Source: Cognatilysobacter xinjiangensis (GTDB lineage: Bacteria > Pseudomonadota > Gammaproteobacteria > Xanthomonadales > Xanthomonadaceae). Taken from it: a stretch of DNA of 64,000 nt. The position numbers were made by a program, and so were the translations under genes. This document shows positions 29,369 through 37,328 of this stretch, piece after piece. The stretch spans positions 124,001 through 188,000 of the forward strand of contig NZ_BMXY01000001.1 of the NCBI RefSeq assembly GCF_014651995.1, given 5' to 3'. The notes under the pieces are model-generated. The model worked only from the letters and a program-made list of their open reading frames with translations. It did not search any database and was not told the origin of the DNA. Numbering within the stretch: position 1 is the stretch's first letter; every line of letters begins with the position of its first letter.

Positions 29369-29856
29369 TGCGCGCACTCAGGCATCTCTTCGCGCCATCG
29401 TCGGCGCGCCTTTTCCCGGAGCCGCTGCTCCGGCGCGTCGCCGCGGCGATCGCGGCCAGCGAAGCGCGCCATGCGGGCGAGATCTGCTTCGCGGTCGAGG
29501 CCGCGCTGCCGCTGCGTCTCGCGCTGGTCGACCATCGTCCGCGCGAACGCGCCCTGGAGGTGTTCGCACGGCTGCGGGTCTGGGACACCGAGGCCAACAA
29601 CGGTGTGCTGGTCTACATGCTGCTGGCCGACCATGCGATCGAGATCGTCGCCGACCGCGGCTTCAACGGGCGCGTCGACACCGAGGCATGGGCCGCGATC
29701 TGCCGCGACCTCGAGCAGGCGATGCGCGCGGGCGACACCGAAGCCGGCGTGCTGCGCGCCGTGGACGCCATCTCCGCGCTGCTGGAACGTCATTTCCCGC
29801 GCCGCGAGGGCTATGTCGATACCAACGAGCTGCCCGATCGCCCGCACATGCTCTGA
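29368..29856 (+). CDS. Second TPM-domain protein, cytosolic type
   Basis: 162 residues, no signal peptide. TPM features: LRRVAAAIAASEARHAGEIC, FAVEAALPLRLAL, ARLRVWDTEANNGVLVYMLL, ADHAIEIVADRGFNGRVDTE and AGVLRAVDAISALLERHFP. It corresponds to the short TPM gene that often ends lemA-ygcG operons. ATG 29368 shares an A with the previous stop (TGATG), implying translational coupling. Role unknown; probably works with the membrane TPM protein and LemA. Confidence 0.88.
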   Translation: MRALRHLFAPSSARLFPEPLLRRVAAAIAASEARHAGEICFAVEAALPLRLALVDHRPRERALEVFARLRVWDTEANNGVLVYMLLADHAIEIVADRGFNGRVDTEAWAAICRDLEQAMRAGDTEAGVLRAVDAISALLERHFPRREGYVDTNELPDRPHML

Positions 29857-29935
29857 TGCCGGCAGGACGATCCGCATGTGACGCCGGCCACGCCGGCAGG
29901 CCACAATACCGGCCGTCCCGCCGTGGCCGAGCCTG

Positions 29936-30808
29936 ATGACGATCCTGCACGACATCGATCCGATCGCCCTCCACCTCGGCCCGGTGCAGGTGCACTGGTA
30001 CGGCGTGATGTACATGCTGGGCTTCATCGCCGCCTGGCTGCTGGGCCGTCGCCGCATCCGCGCCGGGCGCCTGCCCGGCGTCAACGAGCAGGGCTTCGGC
30101 GATCTGCTGTTCTACGGGATGCTCGGCGTCGTGCTGGGTGGCCGCCTCGGTTACATCCTGTTCTACGCGTTCGGCGATTTCCTGCAGAACCCGCTGATGG
30201 TCTTCCGCATCTGGGAAGGCGGCATGAGCTTTCACGGCGGCCTGCTCGGCGTGATGGCCGGCGTGTGGCTGTGGTGCCGGCGCCAGAACCTGCACTTCAT
30301 GGACGCGATGGATTTCGTCGCGCCGCTGGTGCCGCTGGGGCTGGGCTTCGGCCGGCTGGGCAATTACATCGGCGGCGAGTTGTGGGGCAAGTTCACCGGT
30401 GGCGGCTGGGGCGTGGTGTTCCCGCGCGGCCTCGCCGGCACGCCATACGAGCACGCGACGATGGCGCAACTGCGCGAGCTGCATGCGCAGGGCGCGCTCG
30501 ACGCGTTCGCGCGGCACCCGTCGCAGCTCTACCAGGCGGTGCTCGAGGGCATCGTCATGGCGTCGGTCCTGTGGTGGTTCTCGCGCCGTCCGCGGCCGCG
30601 CTATGCCATCGGTGGCCTGTTCGCGCTGCTCTACGGCCTTTTCCGCTTCCTCGTCGAATTCGTGCGCGAGCCCGATGCGCAGCTCGGCTACCTCGCGTTC
30701 GGCTGGCTGACGATGGGCCAGGTGCTGAGCCTGCCGCTGATCGCGCTGGGCCTGTTCTGGCTCGCGTGGTCGCGCCGCCAGCCGACGCTGCAGCCGCAGG
30801 CCGGCTGA
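29936..30808 (+). CDS. lgt: Prolipoprotein diacylglyceryl transferase Lgt
   Basis: Inner-membrane enzyme that moves diacylglyceryl from phosphatidylglycerol to the lipobox cysteine of prolipoproteins. 290 residues, seven hydrophobic segments. Seen: [20 protein letters not shown], the loop [20 protein letters not shown] with the essential His, the Lgt signature [19 protein letters not shown], and [15 protein letters not shown]. The C-terminal part has [20 protein letters not shown]. thyA starts 1 base after the stop, as in E. coli, where lgt-thyA is also a pair. Confidence 0.97.
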   Translation: MTILHDIDPIALHLGPVQVHWYGVMYMLGFIAAWLLGRRRIRAGRLPGVNEQGFGDLLFYGMLGVVLGGRLGYILFYAFGDFLQNPLMVFRIWEGGMSFHGGLLGVMAGVWLWCRRQNLHFMDAMDFVAPLVPLGLGFGRLGNYIGGELWGKFTGGGWGVVFPRGLAGTPYEHATMAQLRELHAQGALDAFARHPSQLYQAVLEGIVMASVLWWFSRRPRPRYAIGGLFALLYGLFRFLVEFVREPDAQLGYLAFGWLTMGQVLSLPLIALGLFWLAWSRRQPTLQPQAG

Positions 30809-30809
30809 C

Positions 30810-31604
30810 ATGCGGCAATACCTCGACCTGCTGCAGCACGTCCTCGAGCACGGCACGGTCAAGGCCGACCGCACGGGCACCGGCACGCGCAGCGTGTTCG
30901 GCTGGCAGATGCGCTTCCCGTTGGCCGACGGCTTCCCGCTCGTCACCACCAAGAAGCTGCACCTGCGCTCGATCGTCCACGAACTGCTGTGGTTCCTGAA
31001 GGGCGAGACCAACGTCGCGTACCTGCGCGACAACAAGGTCACGATCTGGGACGAGTGGGCCGATGCCAACGGCGAGCTCGGCCCCGTCTACGGCAAGCAG
31101 TGGCGGCGCTGGACCGGCAGCGACGGCTCGGAGATCGACCAGATCAAATGGGTCGTCGAGGAGATCCGCCGCAATCCCGATTCCCGCCGCCTGATCGTCA
31201 GCGCGTGGAACGTGGGGGACCTGCCGCACATGGCACTGATGCCCTGCCACACGATGTTCCAGTTCTACGTCGCCGACGGAAAGCTCAGCTGCCAGCTCTA
31301 CCAGCGCAGCGGCGACATCTTCCTGGGCGTGCCGTTCAACATCGCGAGCTACGCGCTGCTCACGCACATGGTCGCGCAGGTCTGCGGGCTCGGTGTCGGC
31401 GACTTCGTGCATACGCTCGGCGACGCCCATCTGTACGCGAACCATGTCGACCAGGCGCGCGAGCAGCTCACGCGCGAGCCGCGCGCGTTGCCGAGGCTCG
31501 TGCTCGATCCCGGCGTCGACGACCTGTTCGCCTTCACCTTCGACGACATCGCGGTCGAAGGCTACGACCCGCATCCGGCGATCAAGGCGCCTGTCGCCGT
31601 CTGA
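30810..31604 (+). CDS. thyA: Thymidylate synthase ThyA
   Basis: Makes dTMP from dUMP with methylene-tetrahydrofolate. 264 residues, exactly the E. coli length. Landmarks: [60 protein letters not shown], nucleophile Cys146 in [40 protein letters not shown] and [13 protein letters not shown]. Its stop overlaps the folA start (TGATG), coupling it to the reductase that regenerates its folate cofactor. Confidence 0.98.
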   Translation: MRQYLDLLQHVLEHGTVKADRTGTGTRSVFGWQMRFPLADGFPLVTTKKLHLRSIVHELLWFLKGETNVAYLRDNKVTIWDEWADANGELGPVYGKQWRRWTGSDGSEIDQIKWVVEEIRRNPDSRRLIVSAWNVGDLPHMALMPCHTMFQFYVADGKLSCQLYQRSGDIFLGVPFNIASYALLTHMVAQVCGLGVGDFVHTLGDAHLYANHVDQAREQLTREPRALPRLVLDPGVDDLFAFTFDDIAVEGYDPHPAIKAPVAV

Positions 31605-32098
31605 TGCGGATCTCCATCGTCGTCGCCCATGACCGCAACCGCGCGATCGGCGTCGACAACGCGCTTCCGTGGCATCTACCCGACGACCTGAAGCGCTTCA
31701 AGGCGCTCACGCTCGGCAGGCCGATCCTGATGGGGCGCCTCACCGCCGAGTCGCTGGGCCGCGCATTGCCCGGTCGTAGCAACCTCGTGCTCACGCGCAG
31801 CGGCCGTGTGCCGTTCGAGGGCATGCGCGCGGTGGCAAACGTGGACGAGGCGTTGCGCATCGCGCGCGAGGAAGGCGCGGACGAACTCGCGGTGATCGGT
31901 GGCGGCGGCGTATTCGCCGAGGCGCTGCCGATCGCGACCGACCTGCACCTCACCCTCGTCGACACCGCCGTGCCGCGTGCCGATGCCTATTTCCCCGCAA
32001 TCGACATGACCGAGTGGATCGACGTCGCGCGCGAACACCATCCGGCCGACGCGAAGCACGCCTTCGCGTTCGACTTCGTCGACCTGCGGCGCCGTTGA
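31604..32098 (+). CDS. folA: Dihydrofolate reductase FolA
   Basis: Reduces dihydrofolate produced by ThyA. 164 residues. Seen: ISIVVAHDRNRAIGVDNALP, WHLPDDLKRFKALTLGRPIL, VIGGGGVFAEALPIATDLHL and DAYFPAIDMTEW. The catalytic acidic residue is in LPDDLKRF. The NADPH-binding stretch reads MGRLTAESLGRALPGRSNLV, with Leu in place of the Lys usual in MGRKTFESI. Start ATG 31604 overlaps the thyA stop by 1 base. Confidence 0.95.
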   Translation: MRISIVVAHDRNRAIGVDNALPWHLPDDLKRFKALTLGRPILMGRLTAESLGRALPGRSNLVLTRSGRVPFEGMRAVANVDEALRIAREEGADELAVIGGGGVFAEALPIATDLHLTLVDTAVPRADAYFPAIDMTEWIDVAREHHPADAKHAFAFDFVDLRRR

Positions 32099-32100
32099 AC

Positions 32101-32763
32101 ATGCGTCCCGCCATGACGATGCCGTCGCGTGCGCTCGCCGGCGGCGTCGCGCTGTCCTGCCTGTGCGTCGCGCTCGCCGCCTGCGGCCGCTCCGCCGACG
32201 ACGGCCCGTTGCCTTCCGATTTCGGCCGGCCCGCGCGACGCCTGTTCGGCTGCGCCGATGTCGGCGGGCTGTATCGCTGGCCGCCGGTGGCCGGCGAGTT
32301 CGCCAGTGGCTTCGCGTCCAATCGCAGGCCGTGGGCCGACGGCTATCCGGCCTACGTCGACCGCGTCCCGATGCAGCTCTGGGTGGACGTGCAGTCCAGT
32401 CGCATCGTGCTGCGCACGCGCCGCGCGCCCGCGAATGGCCGGCTTGCGCGGCAATGGGGCTACGTCGAGCACTACGTCACCGACTATCGATGCACGGGCG
32501 GGCGGCTGGAGTTCAAGCCGCACGAGATCGACGTGTCGCGCGACTGGGGGCGCGGCACGACGGGCACCAAGGGCTTCGTCCTGCAACGGCTGAAGGACGG
32601 CGCGCTCGCGATCGGCACGGTCGAGCGCATCGGCCATCGCACCGCGCCGGCGGTGCAATGGGGCGATCAGTCGGTGGGCGAAATCCCGCAGGCCGATCGC
32701 GTCATGTGGACGTGGTCGAAGCTCGAACGCATCGCCGACGCACCGGAGCAGGACGCGCGCTGA
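32101..32763 (+). CDS. Predicted lipoprotein of unknown function
   Basis: 220 residues. N-terminal signal with lipobox LAAC (Cys28), so probably lipidated and exported. The rest, with segments such as ARRLFGCADVGGLYRWPPVA and RQWGYVEHYVTDYRCTGGRL, has no domain I recognise. Starts 2 bases after folA stops, so it is probably read with lgt-thyA-folA. It converges on apaH with 6 bases between stops. Confidence 0.75.
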   Translation: MRPAMTMPSRALAGGVALSCLCVALAACGRSADDGPLPSDFGRPARRLFGCADVGGLYRWPPVAGEFASGFASNRRPWADGYPAYVDRVPMQLWVDVQSSRIVLRTRRAPANGRLARQWGYVEHYVTDYRCTGGRLEFKPHEIDVSRDWGRGTTGTKGFVLQRLKDGALAIGTVERIGHRTAPAVQWGDQSVGEIPQADRVMWTWSKLERIADAPEQDAR

Positions 32764-32769
32764 CGCCCG

Positions 32770-33696
32770 TCAGGGCTTGGCGGGCGGCGCGTCGCGGCGC
32801 GGTCCACGATCGCGATCGCGGCCATGCCGGTGCCGGCCATCACGACCGTACTGGCGCGCCTTCGGCGGCTGCGCCGGCACGTCGCGGCCCTTCACCTGCG
32901 CGAGCTGCAGCTCGTCGGTGTCGAGGCGGATCGCGGTCAGCCTGCCGCCCCAGACCGCGCCGGTGTCGATCGCGTGCACGCCGTGGCCGATGAACAGGCC
33001 GAGCGCGGACCAGTGGCCGCAGACGATCTTCGTGTCGCGCGGCGTATGCCCCGGCACTTCGTACCAGGGATACAGGCCGGCCGGCTGCGTGCCCGGCGGG
33101 CCCTTGTCCTCGAACGAGATGCGGCCGCGCGGGCTGCAGTAGCGCATCCGGGTGAAGATGTTGATGATCGCACGCCAGCGGTCGATGCCCGCGAGCCGCG
33201 GGTTCCAAGCCGGCGCGTCGCCGTAGATGTGCTTGAGCAGGCGCGCGTACTGATCGCCCTGTAGCACCTTCTCGACTTCGCGCGCGTGGCGCTCGGCCAT
33301 CGCGATGGTCCACTTCGGCGCGATGCCCGCGTGCAGCATCGACCAGCCCAGTTCGCGGTCGACGTGCATGAGCTTCTGCATGCGCAGCCAGCCCAGCAAC
33401 TCGTCGCGGTCGGGCGCGGTGACGATGCGCTGCAGGTCGGCGTTGACCTTGCGTTGCTCCTCTTCGCGACGCTCGCCGATGGCGAGCAGCGAGAGGTCGT
33501 GGTTGCCCAGCACGACGACGCTGTGCTCGCGCAGCGAGTGCACGAGGCGCAGCGTTTCCAGCGACTGTCCGCCGCGGTTGACGAGGTCGCCGCAGAACCA
33601 CAGGCGGTCGTTCGCCGGATCGAAGGCGATGCGCTCGAGCAGGCGCTGCGTCGCTTCGTAGCAGCCCTGCAGGTCGCCGATGGCCCAGACGGTCAT
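32770..33696 (-). CDS. apaH: Symmetrical bis(5'-nucleosyl)-tetraphosphatase ApaH
   Basis: Splits Ap4A into two ADP; also removes Np4 caps from RNA 5' ends in E. coli. 308 residues. The metallophosphatase motifs are all visible: WAIGDLQGCYEATQRLLERI, LWFCGDLVNRGGQSLETLRL, VVVLGNHDLSLLAIG, and two C-terminal histidine motifs, LHAGIAPKW and VCGHWSALGLF. The last 35 or so residues are an odd tail rich in Arg, Asp, His and Gly (RDGRHRHGRDRDRGPRRD), absent from E. coli ApaH. It is last in the lptD-surA-pdxA-rsmA-apaG-apaH order, the same as in E. coli; apaG ends 4 bases before it starts. Confidence 0.96.
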   Translation of the reverse strand: MTVWAIGDLQGCYEATQRLLERIAFDPANDRLWFCGDLVNRGGQSLETLRLVHSLREHSVVVLGNHDLSLLAIGERREEEQRKVNADLQRIVTAPDRDELLGWLRMQKLMHVDRELGWSMLHAGIAPKWTIAMAERHAREVEKVLQGDQYARLLKHIYGDAPAWNPRLAGIDRWRAIINIFTRMRYCSPRGRISFEDKGPPGTQPAGLYPWYEVPGHTPRDTKIVCGHWSALGLFIGHGVHAIDTGAVWGGRLTAIRLDTDELQLAQVKGRDVPAQPPKARQYGRDGRHRHGRDRDRGPRRDAPPAKP

Positions 33697-33700
33697 GCGG

Positions 33701-34084
33701 TCAGTGCAGCGTGCGCGGCACGGTCAGGGTGAACGCGGGAATGGGCGCCTCGAAAGGCGTGCCGTCCTCTGCCTGCATGCGGTAGCTGCCGCGCATGGTG
33801 CCGAGGTCGGTTTCCAGCACGGCGCCCGACGTGTATTCGAACGCCTCGCCCGGCTCGATCAGCGGCTGCTCGCCCACCACGCCCTCGCCGTCGACCTCGC
33901 GCACCTGGCCGCGGGCGTCGGTGATGATCCAATGCCGGCCGAGCAGGCGCGCGCCCACGGCACCGCGGTTGTGCACGCGCACGGTGTAGGCGAAGACATA
34001 GCGGTCCTGCTCGGGTGCCGACTCGCTTTCGAGATAGCGGGCCTGCACATCGACGCCGATCGCATGGGGAAGCCGTTCGTTCAT
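33701..34084 (-). CDS. apaG: ApaG domain protein
   Basis: 127 residues, whole-length match to the ApaG family, an immunoglobulin-like beta sandwich of uncertain role sometimes linked to magnesium and cobalt resistance. Seen: RYVFAYTVRVHNRGAVGARL, LLGRHWIITDARGQVREVDG, EGVVGEQPLIEPGEAFEYTS and MRGSYRMQAEDGTPFEAPIP. Start ATG 34084. TAAACT lies 7 bases before the ATG and could drive a leaderless transcript in addition to read-through from rsmA. Confidence 0.95.
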   Translation of the reverse strand: MNERLPHAIGVDVQARYLESESAPEQDRYVFAYTVRVHNRGAVGARLLGRHWIITDARGQVREVDGEGVVGEQPLIEPGEAFEYTSGAVLETDLGTMRGSYRMQAEDGTPFEAPIPAFTLTVPRTLH

Positions 34085-34130
34085 CCGGCCGAGTTTACGT
34101 GCCGCGCGTGGGCCGCGAAACCGCGCGCGT

Positions 34131-34925
34131 TCATGCCGCGCGTGCGAGCGCGTTGGCGAGCGCGACGAAGCCGTCGACCGGCACCTGCTCCGCGCGCAGC
34201 GTCGGGTCCAGTCCGCCCGCCGCGATCGCATCGGCGTCGCAGATGTTCGACAGCGCATTGCGCAGCGTCTTGCGGCGCTGGCCGAACGCGTCGCGCACCA
34301 CGCGCGAGAACATGGCCCGATCCTCGACGGCGATTTCCGACGCCGGGCGCGGCACCAGCCGCACCACGGCCGAATCGACCTTCGGCGGCGGATTGAAGGC
34401 CCCCGGCGCCACGTCGAACAGCGGCGTCACGCGGCAGTACGCCTGCAGCATCACGCCGAGCCGGCCGTAGACCTTGCTGCCCGGGCCCGCGGCCATGCGG
34501 TCGACGACTTCCTTCTGCAGCATGAAGTGCATGTCCCGCACCACCGCCGCGTGGTCGAGCGCGTGGAACAGGATCGGCGAGGACAGGTTGTAGGGCAGGT
34601 TGCCGACCAAGCGGATCGTGCCGCCGTCTGCGAGCGCGGTGAAGTCGACCTGCAGTACGTCGGAATGGATGATGTGCAGCACGCCGTGCGACTGCGCAGC
34701 CTCGATCAGCGGTGCGATGAGGTCGCGGTCGAACTCGATGACGGTGAGTTCGCCGTGGCGCTCGAGCAGCGGGAAGGTGATGGCGCCCTGGCCCGGGCCG
34801 ATCTCGACGAGGCGATCGCCCGGTTGCGGATCCACCGCCTGCACGATCTTGGAGATGATCCCGCGCTCGTGCAGGAAGTGCTGGCCGAGGCGCTTCTTCG
34901 GCGGTTCGGTGAAGGAATGCGTCAT
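34131..34925 (-). CDS. rsmA: 16S rRNA dimethyladenosine transferase RsmA (KsgA)
   Basis: Dimethylates A1518 and A1519 of 16S rRNA during 30S assembly. 264 residues. Seen: KKRLGQHFLHERGIISKIVQ, SAM site VEIGPGQGAITFPLLERHGE, VIEFDRDLIAPL, catalytic loop LVGNLPYNLSSPILFHAL, and MLQKEVVDRMAAGPGSKVYG; the C-terminal domain has FNPPPKVDSAVVRLVPR. Loss of KsgA gives kasugamycin resistance in other bacteria. Start ATG 34925; GATAAT lies 6 bases before it. pdxA ends 35 bases upstream. Confidence 0.97.
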   Translation of the reverse strand: MTHSFTEPPKKRLGQHFLHERGIISKIVQAVDPQPGDRLVEIGPGQGAITFPLLERHGELTVIEFDRDLIAPLIEAAQSHGVLHIIHSDVLQVDFTALADGGTIRLVGNLPYNLSSPILFHALDHAAVVRDMHFMLQKEVVDRMAAGPGSKVYGRLGVMLQAYCRVTPLFDVAPGAFNPPPKVDSAVVRLVPRPASEIAVEDRAMFSRVVRDAFGQRRKTLRNALSNICDADAIAAGGLDPTLRAEQVPVDGFVALANALARAA

Positions 34926-34931
34926 CGGGGG

Positions 34932-34937
34932 ATTATC
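34932..34937 (-). promoter_or_regulatory. -10 box placed for a leaderless rsmA message
   Basis: Minus strand: GATAAT, 6 bases (CCCCCG), then the rsmA ATG. Same hexamer and same spacing as at bioA. It lies in the 35-base gap after pdxA, so rsmA could have its own start in addition to read-through. Confidence 0.5.
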
Positions 34938-34960
34938 CCGCAGCGCGCGTGCGGCGGTGG

Positions 34961-35947
34961 TCAGGCCGTCGACGCGAGGCGGTGCGCGGCGAGCTTCGCG
35001 CACAGCGCCGCCGCGGCGAACAGGCTGGAAGGATCGGCGCGGCCCGTACCGGCGAGGTCGAGCGCGGTGCCGTGGTCGACCGCCACGCGCGGATAGGGCA
35101 GGCCGAGCGTGATGTTCACCGCGCGCTCGAAGCCGCTGTACTTGAGCACCGGCAGGCCCTGGTCGTGGTACATCGCGACCACCGCGTCGAAACCCTCGAG
35201 CTTCGCGGGCAGGAAGGCCGTGTCGGCCGGCAGCGGACCGGCGAGGTCGAAGCCTTCGCCGCACAGCCGCGCCATGACCGGCGCGATGACGTCGATCTCC
35301 TCGCGGCCCATGTGGCCGTCCTCGCCCGCGTGCGGATTGAGACCGAGCACCGCGATTCGCGCCCGGGCGACGCCGAAGTCGCGTCGCAATGCGGACCCCA
35401 CGATGCGCAACGTGCGCTCGATGGCGTCGGCGGTGATCGCATCCGGCACCGCGCGCAGCGGCAGGTGCGTGGTGACGAGCGCGACGCGCAGCGCGTCGTG
35501 GCCGAGCATCATCACCACGTCGCAGTGCGCCTGCGCGGCGAGCAGTTCGGTAGTGCCCGTGTAGGCGATACCGGCGTCGTTGATCACGGCCTTGTGCACC
35601 GGGCCGGTCACCAGGCCGTCGAAACGGCCTTCGAGGCAGCCCCGGGCCGCTTCATGCAGGGCATCGATGACGGACGCCGCGTTCGCGACGTCGAGCCGAC
35701 CGGGCTGGACGGGACGCGGAGCGTCGATCGCGACGAGGCCGAGCGTCCCGGGACGGTCGCTGGCCGGGTCATCGGCCTCGACGAGGTCGAGCGCGAGCCC
35801 GAGGCGCGCGGCGGCATCGCGTAGCACGAGCGCGTCGGCGAAAGCGATCAGGGAATGCGCGCGCGGCTGCTGGGCGAGCCGCACGCAGAGTTCCGGCCCA
35901 ACGCCGGCCGGCTCGCCCGGGACCAGCGCGAGGCGCGGCGGGCGCAC
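34961..35947 (-). CDS. pdxA: 4-hydroxythreonine-4-phosphate dehydrogenase PdxA
   Basis: NAD-dependent, zinc-requiring enzyme of pyridoxal phosphate synthesis. 328 residues. Seen: LALVPGEPAGVGPELCVRLA, FDGLVTGPVHKAVINDAGIA, YTGTTELLAAQAHCDVVMML, metal-site stretches VLGLNPHAGEDGHMGREEID and FDAVVAMYHDQGLPVLKYSG, and LPYPRVAVDHGTALDLAGTG. Starts with GTG directly after the surA stop (TGAGTG), so translation is probably coupled. Position between surA and rsmA matches E. coli. Confidence 0.96.
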   Translation of the reverse strand: MRPPRLALVPGEPAGVGPELCVRLAQQPRAHSLIAFADALVLRDAAARLGLALDLVEADDPASDRPGTLGLVAIDAPRPVQPGRLDVANAASVIDALHEAARGCLEGRFDGLVTGPVHKAVINDAGIAYTGTTELLAAQAHCDVVMMLGHDALRVALVTTHLPLRAVPDAITADAIERTLRIVGSALRRDFGVARARIAVLGLNPHAGEDGHMGREEIDVIAPVMARLCGEGFDLAGPLPADTAFLPAKLEGFDAVVAMYHDQGLPVLKYSGFERAVNITLGLPYPRVAVDHGTALDLAGTGRADPSSLFAAAALCAKLAAHRLASTA

Positions 35948-37324
35948 TCAGCCGCCGGTGGCGGCCGGCGTGGCCGGAGCGTTGGTCGTGGTGCTTGCGT
36001 TGCCGACGCGCATGTCGACATAGGCCTCGCCGCGCAGCTCGCGCAGGAAGCGGTTCCACTCGTCCTCGAGCTTGCGGCGACCGATCGTCTCGGCGACCTG
36101 CGCACGCTTGTTCGCGTCGCCGACGTTCGCCTGGCGCGTGCCCAGGCGCTGCAGCACGTGCCAGCCGGCCTGCGTGCGGAACGGCTTGGACACCTGGTTG
36201 TCCTGCAGCAGCGTGACCTGCGCGCCGAACTCGGGGCCGAACTCCTCGGGCGTGAACCAGCCGAGGTCGCCGCCGCGGGCGGCGGAGTTCTGGTCCTGCG
36301 AGCTCGCGCGAGCCAGCTCGGCGAAATCGGCGCCGCCGGCGAGGCGCGCGGCCAGCGTCTCGGCCTCGGCGCGCGCCTGGTCGTCGCTCTTGCCTTCACC
36401 GACGCGGATCAGGATGTGGCGGCCGTGGTACTGGGTGACCATCTGCGCCGGCGCCTGCGAGGCGTCGCGCACCTCGACCACGCGCAGCAGCTGGAAGCCG
36501 CTGGGGCCGCGGATCGGGTCGGTGACCTGGCCCGGCTGCATGTTCTGCACGAGGCGCGCGAACGCGCTCGGGATTTCGTCGCTGCTGCGCCAGCCGAGGT
36601 CGCCGCCTTCCAGCGCGTTCGGACTGTCGGAATAGCGCACGGCGGCGGCGGCGAAGTCCATCTCGCCCTTGTCGATCAGCGCCTTGACGCCTTCGATCTT
36701 CTTCTGCGCGGTGGCGATCTGCTCGGGCGTGGCGCCCTCGGGCAGCGCGACCAGGATGTGCGCGAGGTGGAACTGCTGCCCGGTGGCGGCGGTCGCGGCC
36801 ATCGCGGCCTCGATCTCGGCCTCGCTGACGTTGATTCGGCCCTGCGCGAAGCGCTGGCGCAGGCGCTGCAGCAGCATCTCCTCGCGAATGGAGGCGCGGA
36901 ACTCGTCGAAGGTCGAGCCGTCGGACGTCACGCGCTGGCGCAGCTGCGCCACGGTCGCGCCGTTCTGCTGTGCGATGGCGGCGATGGCCTGGTCCAGCTC
37001 CTCGTCGTTGACGCGGATGCCGGTCTCCTGCGCGCGCGCCACCTGCAGCTTGGTCAGCACGAGGCGCTCAAGGACCTGGCGTTCCAGCACGTCGTCCGGC
37101 GGCAGCTGGCCGGCGCGGTCGGCGTACTGCGCGCGGATGTTGGCCACCGCGCGGTCGAGTTCGCTGCGCAGGACGACGTCCTCGTTCACCACCGCGGCGA
37201 TGCGGTCGAGTTCCCGCGCCTGCTGCTGCGCGTGGACAGGCAGCGGCGCGACGGCCGGTGCGAGCAGCGAAGCGGTCAGCAGGCACGCGAGCAGCGTCTT
37301 CACCGGGCGGGAGGATGTCGTCAT
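35948..37324 (-). CDS. surA: Periplasmic chaperone / peptidyl-prolyl isomerase SurA
   Basis: Guides outer-membrane proteins, LptD among them, through the periplasm. 458 residues. Signal peptide about 1-32 (VKTLLACLLTASLLAPAVAP to HAQQ). N-terminal chaperone domain with LDRIAAVVNEDVVLRSELDR. Two parvulin domains: FHLAHILVALPEGATPEQIA with LEGGDLGWRSSDEIPSAFAR, then YHGRHILIRVGEGKSDDQAR with ARGGDLGWFTPEEFGPEFGA. The C-terminal helix is RRKLEDEWNRFLRELRGEAY, followed by an Ala/Thr/Pro tail. ATG 37324 lies 4 bases after the lptD stop. Confidence 0.96.
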   Translation of the reverse strand: MTTSSRPVKTLLACLLTASLLAPAVAPLPVHAQQQARELDRIAAVVNEDVVLRSELDRAVANIRAQYADRAGQLPPDDVLERQVLERLVLTKLQVARAQETGIRVNDEELDQAIAAIAQQNGATVAQLRQRVTSDGSTFDEFRASIREEMLLQRLRQRFAQGRINVSEAEIEAAMAATAATGQQFHLAHILVALPEGATPEQIATAQKKIEGVKALIDKGEMDFAAAAVRYSDSPNALEGGDLGWRSSDEIPSAFARLVQNMQPGQVTDPIRGPSGFQLLRVVEVRDASQAPAQMVTQYHGRHILIRVGEGKSDDQARAEAETLAARLAGGADFAELARASSQDQNSAARGGDLGWFTPEEFGPEFGAQVTLLQDNQVSKPFRTQAGWHVLQRLGTRQANVGDANKRAQVAETIGRRKLEDEWNRFLRELRGEAYVDMRVGNASTTTNAPATPAATGG

Positions 37325-37328
37325 GGGC

